NCBI GenBank assembly: GCA_964503045.1
Contig: CAZCZI010000010.1
Span: forward strand, 1 to 64,000
Direction of reading: 5' to 3'
Source: CAYZJR01 sp964503045
GTDB taxonomy: Bacteria; Cyanobacteriota; Vampirovibrionia; Obscuribacterales; Obscuribacteraceae
Length of the DNA stretch: 64,000 bases
The position numbers and the translations under genes are program-made. Every line of letters begins with the position of its first letter. Position 1 is the first letter of the stretch. The notes under the pieces were generated by a model. That model had not been told where the DNA came from and made no database searches. It saw nothing but the letters and a program-made list of their open reading frames with translations. Shown one piece after another: positions 51,992-61,448 of the stretch.

Positions 51992-52160
51992 AACACATTC
52001 CAAAATCCAAGCCCTACAATAATTTTATACGACTCTTGGAAAGCGTTCAGGTACAGAAATGCTAAAAGCCCTATATTTGTTCGGTTTTGATGAAAATTAG
52101 GGTCTCTATCTGACTTCTGACAACACTTCTAAGCTCAAACTGTGGCAGCTGGCGCTGATT

Positions 52161-53471
52161 TTGGTGCTTTTGCTCGGGATTTTTGCTTCATATTTTCTCT
52201 TGAGATCCACCTCGGCAGGCGCAGCACTGCCTCCTGAAGCTCTAGCTCTCAAACCTGTAATCACCACGGCCCTTTCCAAACTTCCACAACTTCCAACCCT
52301 GACCGAGCGAATGAATGTTCTGGTCATGGGAATCGATTACAACGGCCCGGATTGTGAACGCTATGTCGGATCGCGATCTGACACCATGATCATGGCGAGT
52401 ATCGATCCAATCTCGAAAAAGGTCGGAGTGGTATCGATTCCGCGAGACACCCGTGTCACTCTCGGCCGACATGGTGTTTCCAAAATCAACAATGCCTATG
52501 CACAGGGCGGACCGACATATGCCGTGGAGACGGTCAGCACCACATTCGGTGTACCAATCGATCGATACATAGTCGTCGACACAAAGGGTCTCAAAGATCT
52601 CTGTCAACTTATGGGTCCAGTGGAGATAACCGTTGAGAAAGAAATGCACTATGTCGATCACACAGCAAAGCTAAACATCGATCTCAAACCTGGCAAGCAA
52701 ACTCTGGACCCATGTCAGTTAGAACAATACTTGCGATTCAGGCATGATGCTCGCGCAGATCTTGGACGGATGGAGCGGCAGCAATGGTTTTTGAGACAAC
52801 TTTGCAACAAACTGAAAGACCCACAGTTCTTGTTGAAGGTACCCGAGTTGATCAAAATCGGCTATGACAATGTGAAGACTGATTTGACGCCGGATGAAAT
52901 TGCAAAGCTTGTTTCTTTCATGAAAGACTTCCGCTCCGAGCAAATCGTCACGGCATCATTGCCGGGTGATGGCGCATTAATAGACGGTATCAGTTATTGG
53001 ATATTGGATGACCGGTCAGCTGGCGCCACGTTGGAGCACCTATTCGGTCGAAGAGTAATTGACACCAATGCACCCAGCACCACGACGCCGGTAGATGACC
53101 GGCCGATTCGTGTTTCGATCTCCTATCCGAAAGGCGGCGAAGACCTGGCGAAAGCGATTGAGGAAGAATTGAAAACGGCAGGTTATAACGTGAGATACAC
53201 CTGGCAGATTCAAGACGAAGATTGCCGGCATCCACAAATTGTTTTGCAAAGCAAGCGTGCAAACGAAACGATTGCAAATCAACTGCGCACCGACGCTCCA
53301 GAAACAATTGCGTGGCCAACTATACTGCGCATAGAACGGCGCTCCGGTGTTGACGTCAATTTAGTCATATCATCAGATATGATTCCAGCGCCAGAAGAAA
53401 CCGCGCAGGATGCGGCGCAAGAGTCCAAGACTTCTGCAAGCAACAAACAACAATCCGTGGCGATTCAATAG
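52161..53471 (+). CDS. LytR-CpsA-Psr (LCP) family protein
   Basis: 436 residues as counted from a TTG. One N-terminal TM anchor is followed by the LCP domain (about 45-250): VLVMGID, RSDTMIMASIDP, VGVVSIPRDTRV, KINNAYAQGGP and YLRFRHDARADLGRMERQQ. Then a LytR_C domain (about 310-400, with IRVSISYPKGGEDLAK) and a Ser/Gln tail. LCP enzymes transfer lipid-linked glycans to peptidoglycan or proteins. The open frame extends upstream to 52101 without ATG, GTG or TTG; the full membrane helix begins upstream of 52161. The true start is therefore doubtful: a CTG at 52110 or a frameshift with the ATG at 52090 should be considered. Confidence 0.88.
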   Translation: MVLLLGIFASYFLLRSTSAGAALPPEALALKPVITTALSKLPQLPTLTERMNVLVMGIDYNGPDCERYVGSRSDTMIMASIDPISKKVGVVSIPRDTRVTLGRHGVSKINNAYAQGGPTYAVETVSTTFGVPIDRYIVVDTKGLKDLCQLMGPVEITVEKEMHYVDHTAKLNIDLKPGKQTLDPCQLEQYLRFRHDARADLGRMERQQWFLRQLCNKLKDPQFLLKVPELIKIGYDNVKTDLTPDEIAKLVSFMKDFRSEQIVTASLPGDGALIDGISYWILDDRSAGATLEHLFGRRVIDTNAPSTTTPVDDRPIRVSISYPKGGEDLAKAIEEELKTAGYNVRYTWQIQDEDCRHPQIVLQSKRANETIANQLRTDAPETIAWPTILRIERRSGVDVNLVISSDMIPAPEETAQDAAQESKTSASNKQQSVAIQ

Positions 53472-53699
53472 TTGATGCAAATCCGCTTGTGATATAACCC
53501 GAAAACCACTTTTCGTGCTGGATTTCGCATGCCTTCACACGTGGTGTCAGCGCACAACCGGTGCGGTAAATACGCACCACGCAGACTGAATTGTCACTAG
53601 ATTGCCACGCAATTTTTCATACGCTCCCAGCACGCCAAACGGCGACTTCCCAGAATAGAGAAGTTAGTTACTTCCCCCCCGAGTTGGAGCTAGATAATT

Positions 53700-55943
53700 A
53701 TGGCTTGTGAAGCATCAGCGAACACCATCGTAACGAGTCTTGAGCAGTGGAATGCTGCAAAAGCAGAAGGTCAAGAAGACAAAGCAGGAACTCTAGAAAA
53801 AGAGATAGCAGCAAAGCTTCAACGCGAATATGTGATCATGTCTGCTAACGCGATGAATTGTGATCCCAATCGCTTAAACGAGATGCGACAAAACATAAAT
53901 GCCGAACTAGAAAGACAAAGTGCATTATGCGGTGTTCCAAAGATCGAATTGGTCGAGCATGATGGAAAACTGCAAGTTATGGCTGGTGGAGGTAAGGGCT
54001 TCGTCGTCAAAATCGATGAAGATCAATGCAATATTGATGGTGCTGAACTCGCATTCAAATCACAACCGCAGGCAAAACCAGACATCACACAAACATATGC
54101 GCCGGTAACAGATCTCGGACAACCGGTGATGAAGAGCCTCGATAAGGCAGAGGCTAAACGTGAAGCTGAAGAGAAAAAGCTAGCTGCCCAACAACCAGCG
54201 CCGACTGATTCAAAGCTCTCCGGAGATCCTTCAGGAAACGGACAACAAGCTAAGCCAGCCGAGGCGCAACCACAACCCTCTGGTGATGCACAGGCGAAAC
54301 CAGCCGACGCCACAAAACCCGCCGACGCAATCAAACCAGTTGACGCCACCAAACCAGCCGACGCCACCAAACCGGCTGACGCCACCAAACCAGTTGACGC
54401 CACCAAACCAGCCGACGCCACCAAACCGGCTGACGCCACCAAGCCAGCTGATGCTCCAAAACCTCCGAAACCACATAAACCAGTTCCCAAATACAATCCT
54501 GGGGACAGACCGGTAGCCGGAAGCGACAAGTTGCCTTACGACCAGCTGCATCCAAAGCTGGAACGCGATTATAACAACAACATGGTCTACAAATACAAAG
54601 ACGGCGCAAGCATCAAGTGGGATCAAAATGCTCCGCCTCGTGTATCTGATGTGACCAACGCCCGTGGTGAGAAAATCTCGTTCACCTACAGAGGCGAAGC
54701 CAAGAATCCCAGCAGCTTCATTGTCACAGACAAGAATGGAAACGTGATGGAGTCAGGATTCAAGGGCATACACGATAAGGAGTGGACGCTCGATACGCAA
54801 TACGCCAATCCTAAAGTCGCCGCTGCATTCAAAGGCGCACACATCACCGATGTTGGTGTCACAGATGATCTGCAGATCTGCATGAGAGACAAATCCGGCA
54901 ACTTCATCGAGCGCCACAGAGACGGAGAAATCGTCAAACGTGACACCCGTGGTCGCATCACCCAAGAAGTAACTCCTGTAGGGCGCACGACTACATTCGC
55001 GTACAACGGAAAAGACTCCAGCCCGTCCTCATACACAATTGAAGGAAAACACGGCGAAGTAATCGAACACGGTGAGCAAAAGAATCACTCGTGGAACATT
55101 TATCGCCGCCAACAAGGACAAGACTCTCTCGACAGAAACAGCCTCAACAATCCTGCGAATCTCGTAAGAGATCCAATCGAACGAGTCAATTCCATACATG
55201 TAAATCACAACAATGGAAACGCCATTTTCTCGCATGGCAACGGTGATAAGACCGCTCGCTACGGGGACGACGAAAGGTTCTGGCGCAGAACCACCGGTGG
55301 TGCCGAAACAATCACTCACACCGACTACGGTAAAAAGGAAATGACCCACTTCCAATCGACAAACGGTGTCAAAACCTGGTACGAGTATGACAACAACGGT
55401 CAAGTGTTGAAGATCACAAGCCAGTCTCAAGATGGCACGGTTCACCGCCTGAGAAGAGGTGATGTATCTCAAGACTTCGTCGACGGAAAAGGTCAACGCC
55501 AGAAGGTAGAAGTTAAGCATCTTCCCGATGGTTCAGTCAGAACCAATTGGCTCGAACGCAACTCAATGGTTACACAACGCCCTGATGGCAGCGAGCTTCA
55601 TGAGTTCATGGCCAAAGACGGTCGCAGAAGAGTGCACAGCACAACGGACACAACAGGAACTACAACGGAATTCGTCTACAACACCACCACCGGCGATCCG
55701 ATTCGGTTGAAGATCAAGGAGAAAAACGGACAAACAGATGTTTGGACAATCGAGTCTCCAATCAAAACCGGCTTAGACAATCCGGTGTGGAAAAACCAAG
55801 ACGGGTCCAAAACCTTCGAAGGCTTTGTTTCTGTCGAACGCGACGGCTCAGTCAAGTTCACATCACGAGACGGCAGACAACAACTGAGAACTCTGCGCGG
55901 TGTCAACCTCGATGTAACTCCATCGCCGACGATCGTGCAATAA
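53700..55943 (+). CDS. Large repeat protein with KPxDAT linker and RHS-like strand repeats
   Basis: 747 residues. The N-terminal ~150 residues are soluble with helices (EQWNAAKAEGQEDKAGTLEK). A Lys/Pro/Ala linker at about 190-260 consists of nine KPxDAT units. The rest has YD/RHS-like repeats: RGEKISFTYRGEAKNPSSF, RGRITQEVTPVGRTTTFAYN, KKEMTHFQSTNGVKTWYEY and more, ending in NPVWKNQDGSKTFEGFVSV. No signal peptide and no toxin tip recognised. The ATG has GGAG about 10 bases upstream. The terminal domain and linker are shared with the 32518-33408 protein. Function unknown; a structural or surface-adhesion role is inference. Confidence 0.78.
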   Translation: MACEASANTIVTSLEQWNAAKAEGQEDKAGTLEKEIAAKLQREYVIMSANAMNCDPNRLNEMRQNINAELERQSALCGVPKIELVEHDGKLQVMAGGGKGFVVKIDEDQCNIDGAELAFKSQPQAKPDITQTYAPVTDLGQPVMKSLDKAEAKREAEEKKLAAQQPAPTDSKLSGDPSGNGQQAKPAEAQPQPSGDAQAKPADATKPADAIKPVDATKPADATKPADATKPVDATKPADATKPADATKPADAPKPPKPHKPVPKYNPGDRPVAGSDKLPYDQLHPKLERDYNNNMVYKYKDGASIKWDQNAPPRVSDVTNARGEKISFTYRGEAKNPSSFIVTDKNGNVMESGFKGIHDKEWTLDTQYANPKVAAAFKGAHITDVGVTDDLQICMRDKSGNFIERHRDGEIVKRDTRGRITQEVTPVGRTTTFAYNGKDSSPSSYTIEGKHGEVIEHGEQKNHSWNIYRRQQGQDSLDRNSLNNPANLVRDPIERVNSIHVNHNNGNAIFSHGNGDKTARYGDDERFWRRTTGGAETITHTDYGKKEMTHFQSTNGVKTWYEYDNNGQVLKITSQSQDGTVHRLRRGDVSQDFVDGKGQRQKVEVKHLPDGSVRTNWLERNSMVTQRPDGSELHEFMAKDGRRRVHSTTDTTGTTTEFVYNTTTGDPIRLKIKEKNGQTDVWTIESPIKTGLDNPVWKNQDGSKTFEGFVSVERDGSVKFTSRDGRQQLRTLRGVNLDVTPSPTIVQ
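54297..54458 (+). repeat. 18-bp coding tandem repeat (KPxDAT) in the 53700 gene
   Basis: Nine in-frame 18-base units encoding KPADAT, KPADAI, KPVDAT and variants. Third positions differ little between copies, indicating recent expansion or gene conversion. Confidence 0.85.
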
Positions 55944-55988
55944 CCAGAGTTAGACTCATCAAGCGACCGAAAAAATAAAGAGTGGACC

Positions 55989-56032
55989 GCGACGCATTGT
56001 CTGGAGCAATGCGTCGCATCCTTTTCGCTTTT
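55989..56032 (+). terminator. Strong rho-independent terminator
   Basis: GCGACGCATTG pairs perfectly with CAATGCGTCGC (55989-55999 with 56007-56017) around a 7-base loop, followed by ATCCTTTTCGCTTTT. It ends the transcript of the 747-residue protein gene. Confidence 0.88.
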
Positions 56033-56120
56033 GCATAAAAGAGGACAAGGCCATAAAATAGATGAGTCTGCAATCCGGCGGATGGGGCGCGACCTTATGC
56101 GCAAGAAAGAGGAATCGTTT

Positions 56121-57686
56121 ATGACTCTGTCATCGAGGCGAAACGCGGCTCTGTCACTTCTTTTAGCGACGACCGTAGCCATAATTGCACCGGCAGGCAA
56201 TGCCCAAGAGTCGGTATGGAGCGCCTATTTCGAGGTTGCCGGCAAGTTTTACGATGACAAAGAGTACACAAAAGCCGAGCAGCTCTTGGTTGACGCAGTT
56301 AAAGAAGCGGAGAGGCTCCCTGGCAGTAAGGAAAGACTGCTCAAGTGTCTGCCGATTTTAAGCCGGGTGTACATCGCGGAGGGCAAGTCCGATCAGGCGC
56401 AGCAAGTAAACGATCGGATTCAGTCTCTGGGTGGAACAGTCATAAGCGAAGATGGAATTCAAACTACTGGTTTAGCAAAAGCCGGAGAGGTGCCTCCAGC
56501 AGGCATTCAACCAGGTGAATCGCCTTCTGCACCCAAAGATGATTCCAAAACGAAAATCGCCAGCGCAAATGTCGACAAAAAGCTAGAGTTCACCGTCGAA
56601 ACAGGAAAACCACAGAAGAAAACAGAGGTTCAAGCCGACAGCGGTAACACCGGCGACGACTCGAGTTCAGAGACCACTGCAAGTTCCAGCGCAAAACCCG
56701 ATGACCCCGAAGGCAAGGGATTGCAGGTCGAAGAGAAAAAGACGGTAATTGCTGCCGCTACAGGTTTAGCCGGCGTTTCAATCATCGATGCGAAAGTTCA
56801 AAAAGCACCGGAGATTCTCAAGCTTTTGGGGCACTGCGGATGGTGCAAGACCATCGATGTTGCAGAAGACGGTACACGAGCAATTTCGGGCAGCGACGAC
56901 GACACGATTCGCGTCTGGGACCTAACGACAGGAAAAGAAGTCGCCAAACTGGACGGACACGAGCACGACGTTAACTGTGTTGTATTTTCACCTGCCGGCA
57001 ACACTGCCCTTTCGGGAAGCAGCGATACCACCGCGCGCTTATGGGACTTAGATGCAGGCACTGAAATACGTCAATTCAAAGGTCACAGCAACATCGTAAC
57101 TTGCGTCGCCTTTGCCCCTGGTGGCGCACGTGTAGCAACAGGCAGTTATGATGGAACAGTCAGAATTTGGGACGCACTCACAGGAAAAGAACTGCAAAAA
57201 CTTGGCGGCGACCTCGATGTGGTGAAGTGCATTGCATACTCCCCAGAAGGTGACATGCTGGTATCAGCAGGCAAAGACAAACTAATCACCCTATGGCGAT
57301 TGAGAGATGGAACAGCGATCAGAAAGTTTTCGGGGCACCAAAAAGAAATTACTGGTATCGAGATATCTCCAGATGGTTCGAGAATTCTCTCCGTTAGTCG
57401 CGATCTGACTATTCGTCTTTGGGATTTGGGTTCCGGAGACGAACTCAAGTGCATGGTAGGCCACGGCAACTGGATTCAGAAAGCAGTCTTTCTGGGACTA
57501 GATAAAGCCATGAGCGGTGGGCTGGATAAGACGATTCGTGTGTGGAACCTGGACGAAGGCAAAGAGCTTCGTTCATTCACAATCGGAACTTACGGCATGT
57601 TTAGCCTGGACTTCAGTAAAGAAGGCGACAAAGCCCTTACCGGGAGCGATGACTTCGCCTTGCGCCTTTGGAAGGTCCACCCTTAG
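56121..57686 (+). CDS. Secreted WD40 seven-bladed propeller protein
   Basis: 521 residues from the ATG at 56121 (AGAGGA 7 bases upstream). Signal peptide about 1-29 (ending GNA). A TPR-like helical pair (about 33-100) precedes a Ser/Asp/Lys linker (about 110-210) and seven WD40 units (about 235-521), such as GHCGWCKTIDVAEDGTRAIS ending IRVWDL. The seven units should close one beta-propeller, a docking platform outside the cytoplasm. It is convergent with the metacaspase-TPR gene and its last 50 bases overlap that gene's 3' end, so both reading frames are constrained together. Confidence 0.9.
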   Translation: MTLSSRRNAALSLLLATTVAIIAPAGNAQESVWSAYFEVAGKFYDDKEYTKAEQLLVDAVKEAERLPGSKERLLKCLPILSRVYIAEGKSDQAQQVNDRIQSLGGTVISEDGIQTTGLAKAGEVPPAGIQPGESPSAPKDDSKTKIASANVDKKLEFTVETGKPQKKTEVQADSGNTGDDSSSETTASSSAKPDDPEGKGLQVEEKKTVIAAATGLAGVSIIDAKVQKAPEILKLLGHCGWCKTIDVAEDGTRAISGSDDDTIRVWDLTTGKEVAKLDGHEHDVNCVVFSPAGNTALSGSSDTTARLWDLDAGTEIRQFKGHSNIVTCVAFAPGGARVATGSYDGTVRIWDALTGKELQKLGGDLDVVKCIAYSPEGDMLVSAGKDKLITLWRLRDGTAIRKFSGHQKEITGIEISPDGSRILSVSRDLTIRLWDLGSGDELKCMVGHGNWIQKAVFLGLDKAMSGGLDKTIRVWNLDEGKELRSFTIGTYGMFSLDFSKEGDKALTGSDDFALRLWKVHP

Positions 57687-60315
57687 ACGCCTTGATTGGC
57701 GGCTTCGTCTTTCCATCATTCGATTTCGACTGGGTATCTGCAACTTCTGGTCGATTATTTGCAGCTGAGTCAGGCAAGTCAAAATCGTTCACCCCAGGTG
57801 AAGGCGCCACCGGTGTCGCTCCAAGAATCAAGTCTTTGCCTTCCCATTTGCTCTTCATGATTGGATTTTGAAGAACTCCTCGATCTCTCAGGACTTCCCT
57901 CTGCACTTCTTCGTTAAGGTAAGAGAAGGCCTCTCCCAGTCTGGTGTATTTTCCGTTGCGCTTTAACCCGTCAATTAAATACTTTGTAAAGACGCTTCCT
58001 TCATAGCGCTTAGATTCCCAGCTGCGCTGTTCGGGACTGCTCGACGAAAGCACTAATTGACCCGTGCCTTGAACGATGACGTCAACGTCGACGTTGCCTT
58101 GTCTGGCCAACCCCTTCGTCGATGGAGCAACTGCGCCGCTGTGGCAGGCGTCGAGCACCATCATGATGCGGCTGCAATGCACACGACCTTTGATGATACG
58201 TGCAAGATCTTGCATGGCGATGCCTGACGTGTACAAATCATTCACGTCGGTGTCATACGCCACGAGATAATTGACACCACCAACGTCAAGGCTCGAAGGG
58301 CTTCCATGACCGGAGAAGTAGATCACTACCAAATCGTCCGGCTCTGCCACTCTGGGCAACCATTTGCTACCCAAAAGCGACAAAATATTGGCGCGAGTAG
58401 CATTGCCGTCAAGCAAAAGCTGCACGTGATCTTGAGCAAAACCCTTGTCTTTGATCAGAAACTCGTAGAAGTCTTTCGCATCCTTCGCCGCGTACTTCAG
58501 GTCATGATGGGGATCTTTGAAGTGGCTAATGCCAACCACCACTGCCCACTTATCGCGAATTGGTTTGTCGATAGCAACCTTTTGCTCGGGCGGCAATGCT
58601 GACGGTTCGTCAATTGTCTGATCATCTTTGGCAACGACAGGTCTCTTGTTTTGCTCATCCCTATCATTTTTCTTTTTCTGCTTGTACGAATCGATCGCAC
58701 GTTCGGCCTTGCGTGCGAGTTCACCCGAGAATGCGCCCTCCGTCAACCCGGTGACCGCGCGAGCCATGCGAGTATCCATCAGAATCGCACCCGCTTCTTC
58801 TTGATTGGATGAAGAAATTAGAACGCGTGCGCATTCCTCAAGACCAAAAATTGCATACTTTTGAGATGAGTCCGAACGATCTTTGAGCCTCGTCAAAGCC
58901 GATCTAAACAAGGCTTCCGCCCTGAGCAGAGCATGCTTCTTCATTTGCACCCGACCCAAAAGGATCAAACCGTATGCGATTTTGGGATCGTTTTTGGTCA
59001 GACTTTTTTCTTGAATCTCGAGCGATTTTCTGGCCAGAGACTCTGCACTGTCGACATTGTTATCGACAAGGTCAAGAACCGCGAGCTGAGCCAAATACTG
59101 CGCATAAGCGAGGTCTTTTTCGCCTTTGCTTTCTCGTTTCGTCACGGCATCTGAAATGGCTTGTTGCTTTTGTTTTAAAGTTCCTGGATTGAGTGACTTC
59201 ACTTCTTGAACATCTGCGATCGCCCCGCCGATATCTCCAAGCGCAATTCTCGTCATCGCCCGCGTTACTAAGCCATTGGGGCTCTTCTCAACAGCAAGGA
59301 CTGTATCCAAATCTTTGCGCGCTTGATTGAAATCTCCATCCATAAACCGAGCTTCAGCACGATCGACAAGCGCTGTATAGAGTTTTGGATTGATCTTCAA
59401 CGCTTCATCAAACTCTTTGATAGAACCCTTCGTATCGCCCTTGGCGAGAAGCAAATGCCCCAACTGATAGCGCGCATTTGCGTCGTTAGGCAATAGCTCG
59501 ACACCGTTTTGTAAATCGCTGATTGCTTTATCTGGTTGTTCCAACTGTGCATACGTCAAACCACGCCTGATATAGTCAGCACCCTGCTTTTTCGACTTGC
59601 TCAGAGCTCGCGTGCAGGCTTCGATAACCACGCTGAAGTGCTCACCAGCTGAGACCTTATCGCCTTTTGCCATCAAGGCTTCAGCGAGATTGAACTCTAA
59701 GTGTTGAGTCTTCGATTTGTACTTCTTAAGCAGGTAGTTGTAGTCGTTAATCGCTGCATCAAAATCAAAGGCTTTCGCCAAACAATCTGCTCTGTCTTCT
59801 CTTATTGCAATGGAGTCCGGTTGAAACTTCAGCACGGAATTCAAGTCTTCAACAGCCTTTTTGAAGTCGCCACTTTTCTTCAGTGCTGCCGCACGCTTGG
59901 TCAACGCGACTACATCTTTGGGATTCAGACGCACGGCTGTAGTAAAATCGCCAATTGCAGTCTGAGGGTTGTTGAGCAACATGTTCAAGTCGCCGCGCTT
60001 GATGTAGCACTCAACGACATTTGGATTGATTTTGATAGCGGCATCGTAATCGCTCATTGCACCGTCTAAGTCTTTAATTTCGACGCGCGCGATACCTCGA
60101 TTGAGATAAGCCTCATAAACGTTCGGACTGTCCTTCAAAACCTCCGTGAAGGACGCCACGGCACCTTCGAAATCCTTCTTGGACATTTGAATTCGGCCCT
60201 TCGACATATCCTGCTCATAGTCAGGCGTTTTACACCAAGACGGTAAACTCGTCGAACCAAAAGAGATTAGGCTCAACAGAATAATGCTCGAAGCAAGAGA
60301 ATATTTGAAGTTCAT
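57637..60315 (-). CDS. Secreted TPR protein with C-terminal caspase-like (C14) domain
   Basis: 892 residues. Signal peptide about 1-28. About fourteen TPR units fill 35-540. A charged linker (KKKNDRDEQNKRPVV) leads to a caspase-fold domain about 590-830: KWAVVVGISHF, catalytic His670 in YFSGHG and Cys724 in DACHSG. Both catalytic residues are intact, so an active metacaspase-type (arginine/lysine-specific in known cases) peptidase is expected. The C-terminal ~60 residues are basic and low-complexity. With a signal peptide it should act in the envelope rather than the cytoplasm, unlike most bacterial metacaspases. Convergent and overlapping with the WD40 gene. Confidence 0.92.
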   Translation of the reverse strand: MNFKYSLASSIILLSLISFGSTSLPSWCKTPDYEQDMSKGRIQMSKKDFEGAVASFTEVLKDSPNVYEAYLNRGIARVEIKDLDGAMSDYDAAIKINPNVVECYIKRGDLNMLLNNPQTAIGDFTTAVRLNPKDVVALTKRAAALKKSGDFKKAVEDLNSVLKFQPDSIAIREDRADCLAKAFDFDAAINDYNYLLKKYKSKTQHLEFNLAEALMAKGDKVSAGEHFSVVIEACTRALSKSKKQGADYIRRGLTYAQLEQPDKAISDLQNGVELLPNDANARYQLGHLLLAKGDTKGSIKEFDEALKINPKLYTALVDRAEARFMDGDFNQARKDLDTVLAVEKSPNGLVTRAMTRIALGDIGGAIADVQEVKSLNPGTLKQKQQAISDAVTKRESKGEKDLAYAQYLAQLAVLDLVDNNVDSAESLARKSLEIQEKSLTKNDPKIAYGLILLGRVQMKKHALLRAEALFRSALTRLKDRSDSSQKYAIFGLEECARVLISSSNQEEAGAILMDTRMARAVTGLTEGAFSGELARKAERAIDSYKQKKKNDRDEQNKRPVVAKDDQTIDEPSALPPEQKVAIDKPIRDKWAVVVGISHFKDPHHDLKYAAKDAKDFYEFLIKDKGFAQDHVQLLLDGNATRANILSLLGSKWLPRVAEPDDLVVIYFSGHGSPSSLDVGGVNYLVAYDTDVNDLYTSGIAMQDLARIIKGRVHCSRIMMVLDACHSGAVAPSTKGLARQGNVDVDVIVQGTGQLVLSSSSPEQRSWESKRYEGSVFTKYLIDGLKRNGKYTRLGEAFSYLNEEVQREVLRDRGVLQNPIMKSKWEGKDLILGATPVAPSPGVNDFDLPDSAANNRPEVADTQSKSNDGKTKPPIKASKGGPSKGARRSHRSR

Positions 60316-60426
60316 CGCTTACACTCAGTGACGTGAAAAACTCGCAAGAGTCCGCCGGACATACATAGAATATCGCGTCCGGCCCCAAAAAGGATAGTCA
60401 GGCACCCGGGAGCTTGGAGCGGCAAA

Positions 60427-61395
60427 TTGCAAACATTTATGGGATGGGACGCAAATACTTGGCAGCAGGCAATCGGTGTTTGTGTGTTCCTTTGCGTGGT
60501 ATTCACTATTGGGCTCTGGTCCGCGGCTGTCGTTATCGGAATCCTCGCTAACCGTTTCTCAAAGAAACCGCATCGACCGCTCAAACGACGTGACAAAGTG
60601 GTCCTGGTTTTAGGATTTTTTGGCTTTTTGTGCATACTTTATGGCGCTTTTGTCGAGCCCTTTTGGCCCGAATTCACCAATATCAAGTTGACTTCAAACA
60701 AATTGGCTGCGGGCTGCAAACTGCGCATCGTGCACATCTCGGACGTTCACAGTGACCCATTTCCGCGACTGGAAGAACGATTACCGGATGAAATTGCAGC
60801 GCTTAAACCAAACATCATCGCCTTCTCAGGAGACGCAATAAATTGCGCGGAGGGTCTGCCGGTTTATCGCAAGTTTTTGACGCGACTGGCAAAGATCGCG
60901 CCAACCTTTGTCGTGAAAGGGAATTGGGATGCTTGGTATTTCAAAGAATTGGATCGTTTCGGTAATACGGGGGCGACAGAATTGGATGGAACAGCTCAAA
61001 AGGTCGCAGTGGGCGACTGTGCTGTTTGGGTTGGAGGATTGCCGGTAGGCACGCAAAAGAGCGTCAAGGAGGCGATGCAGAATGTTCCAGTGACGGACTA
61101 TCGCGTGTTTCTCTTTCACTACCCCGACTTCATCGAGGAAATGGAACAGAACAAAATCGACTTGTACTTAGCAGGTCACACACACGGCGGACAGATCGCT
61201 TTGCCGTTGTATGGCGCCATCGTCACTTTGTCTTCTCGAGGAAAGCAATTCGAATCAGGATTGCACAACCTGAAGGAAACATATTTGTACGTAAATAGAG
61301 GCATCGGCATGGAAGGTGGCAAGGCACCACGTGTGCGCTTTTGTGCGAGACCGGAAGTGACGATCATAGATGTGTCCGGAGCTGGTTCAAATTAA
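60427..61395 (+). CDS. Membrane-anchored metallophosphoesterase
   Basis: 322 residues. The TTG at 60427 is the start because GGAG lies 7 bases upstream; the ATG four codons later would leave the ribosome site too far away. Two N-terminal TM helices (about 14-40, 56-75). A calcineurin-type domain begins near 95: VHISDVHSDPF (DxH), FSGDAIN (GD), GNWDAW (GNxD), HYPDF and AGHTHGGQI (GHxH). The dinuclear site is complete. The family includes YkuE/YaeI-type lipid or phosphodiester phosphatases; substrate unknown. It is divergent from the metacaspase gene. Confidence 0.9.
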   Translation: MQTFMGWDANTWQQAIGVCVFLCVVFTIGLWSAAVVIGILANRFSKKPHRPLKRRDKVVLVLGFFGFLCILYGAFVEPFWPEFTNIKLTSNKLAAGCKLRIVHISDVHSDPFPRLEERLPDEIAALKPNIIAFSGDAINCAEGLPVYRKFLTRLAKIAPTFVVKGNWDAWYFKELDRFGNTGATELDGTAQKVAVGDCAVWVGGLPVGTQKSVKEAMQNVPVTDYRVFLFHYPDFIEEMEQNKIDLYLAGHTHGGQIALPLYGAIVTLSSRGKQFESGLHNLKETYLYVNRGIGMEGGKAPRVRFCARPEVTIIDVSGAGSN

Positions 61396-61448
61396 TGGTC
61401 CGAGGGAATGACAGTGTCACAACCTAATGGCGGGGCACCAACGCCAAA

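Noticed and set aside
51743..52090. Short frames around the 32-bp direct repeats
   Set aside because: They overlap the end of the cation efflux gene and contain the repeats; no independent support.
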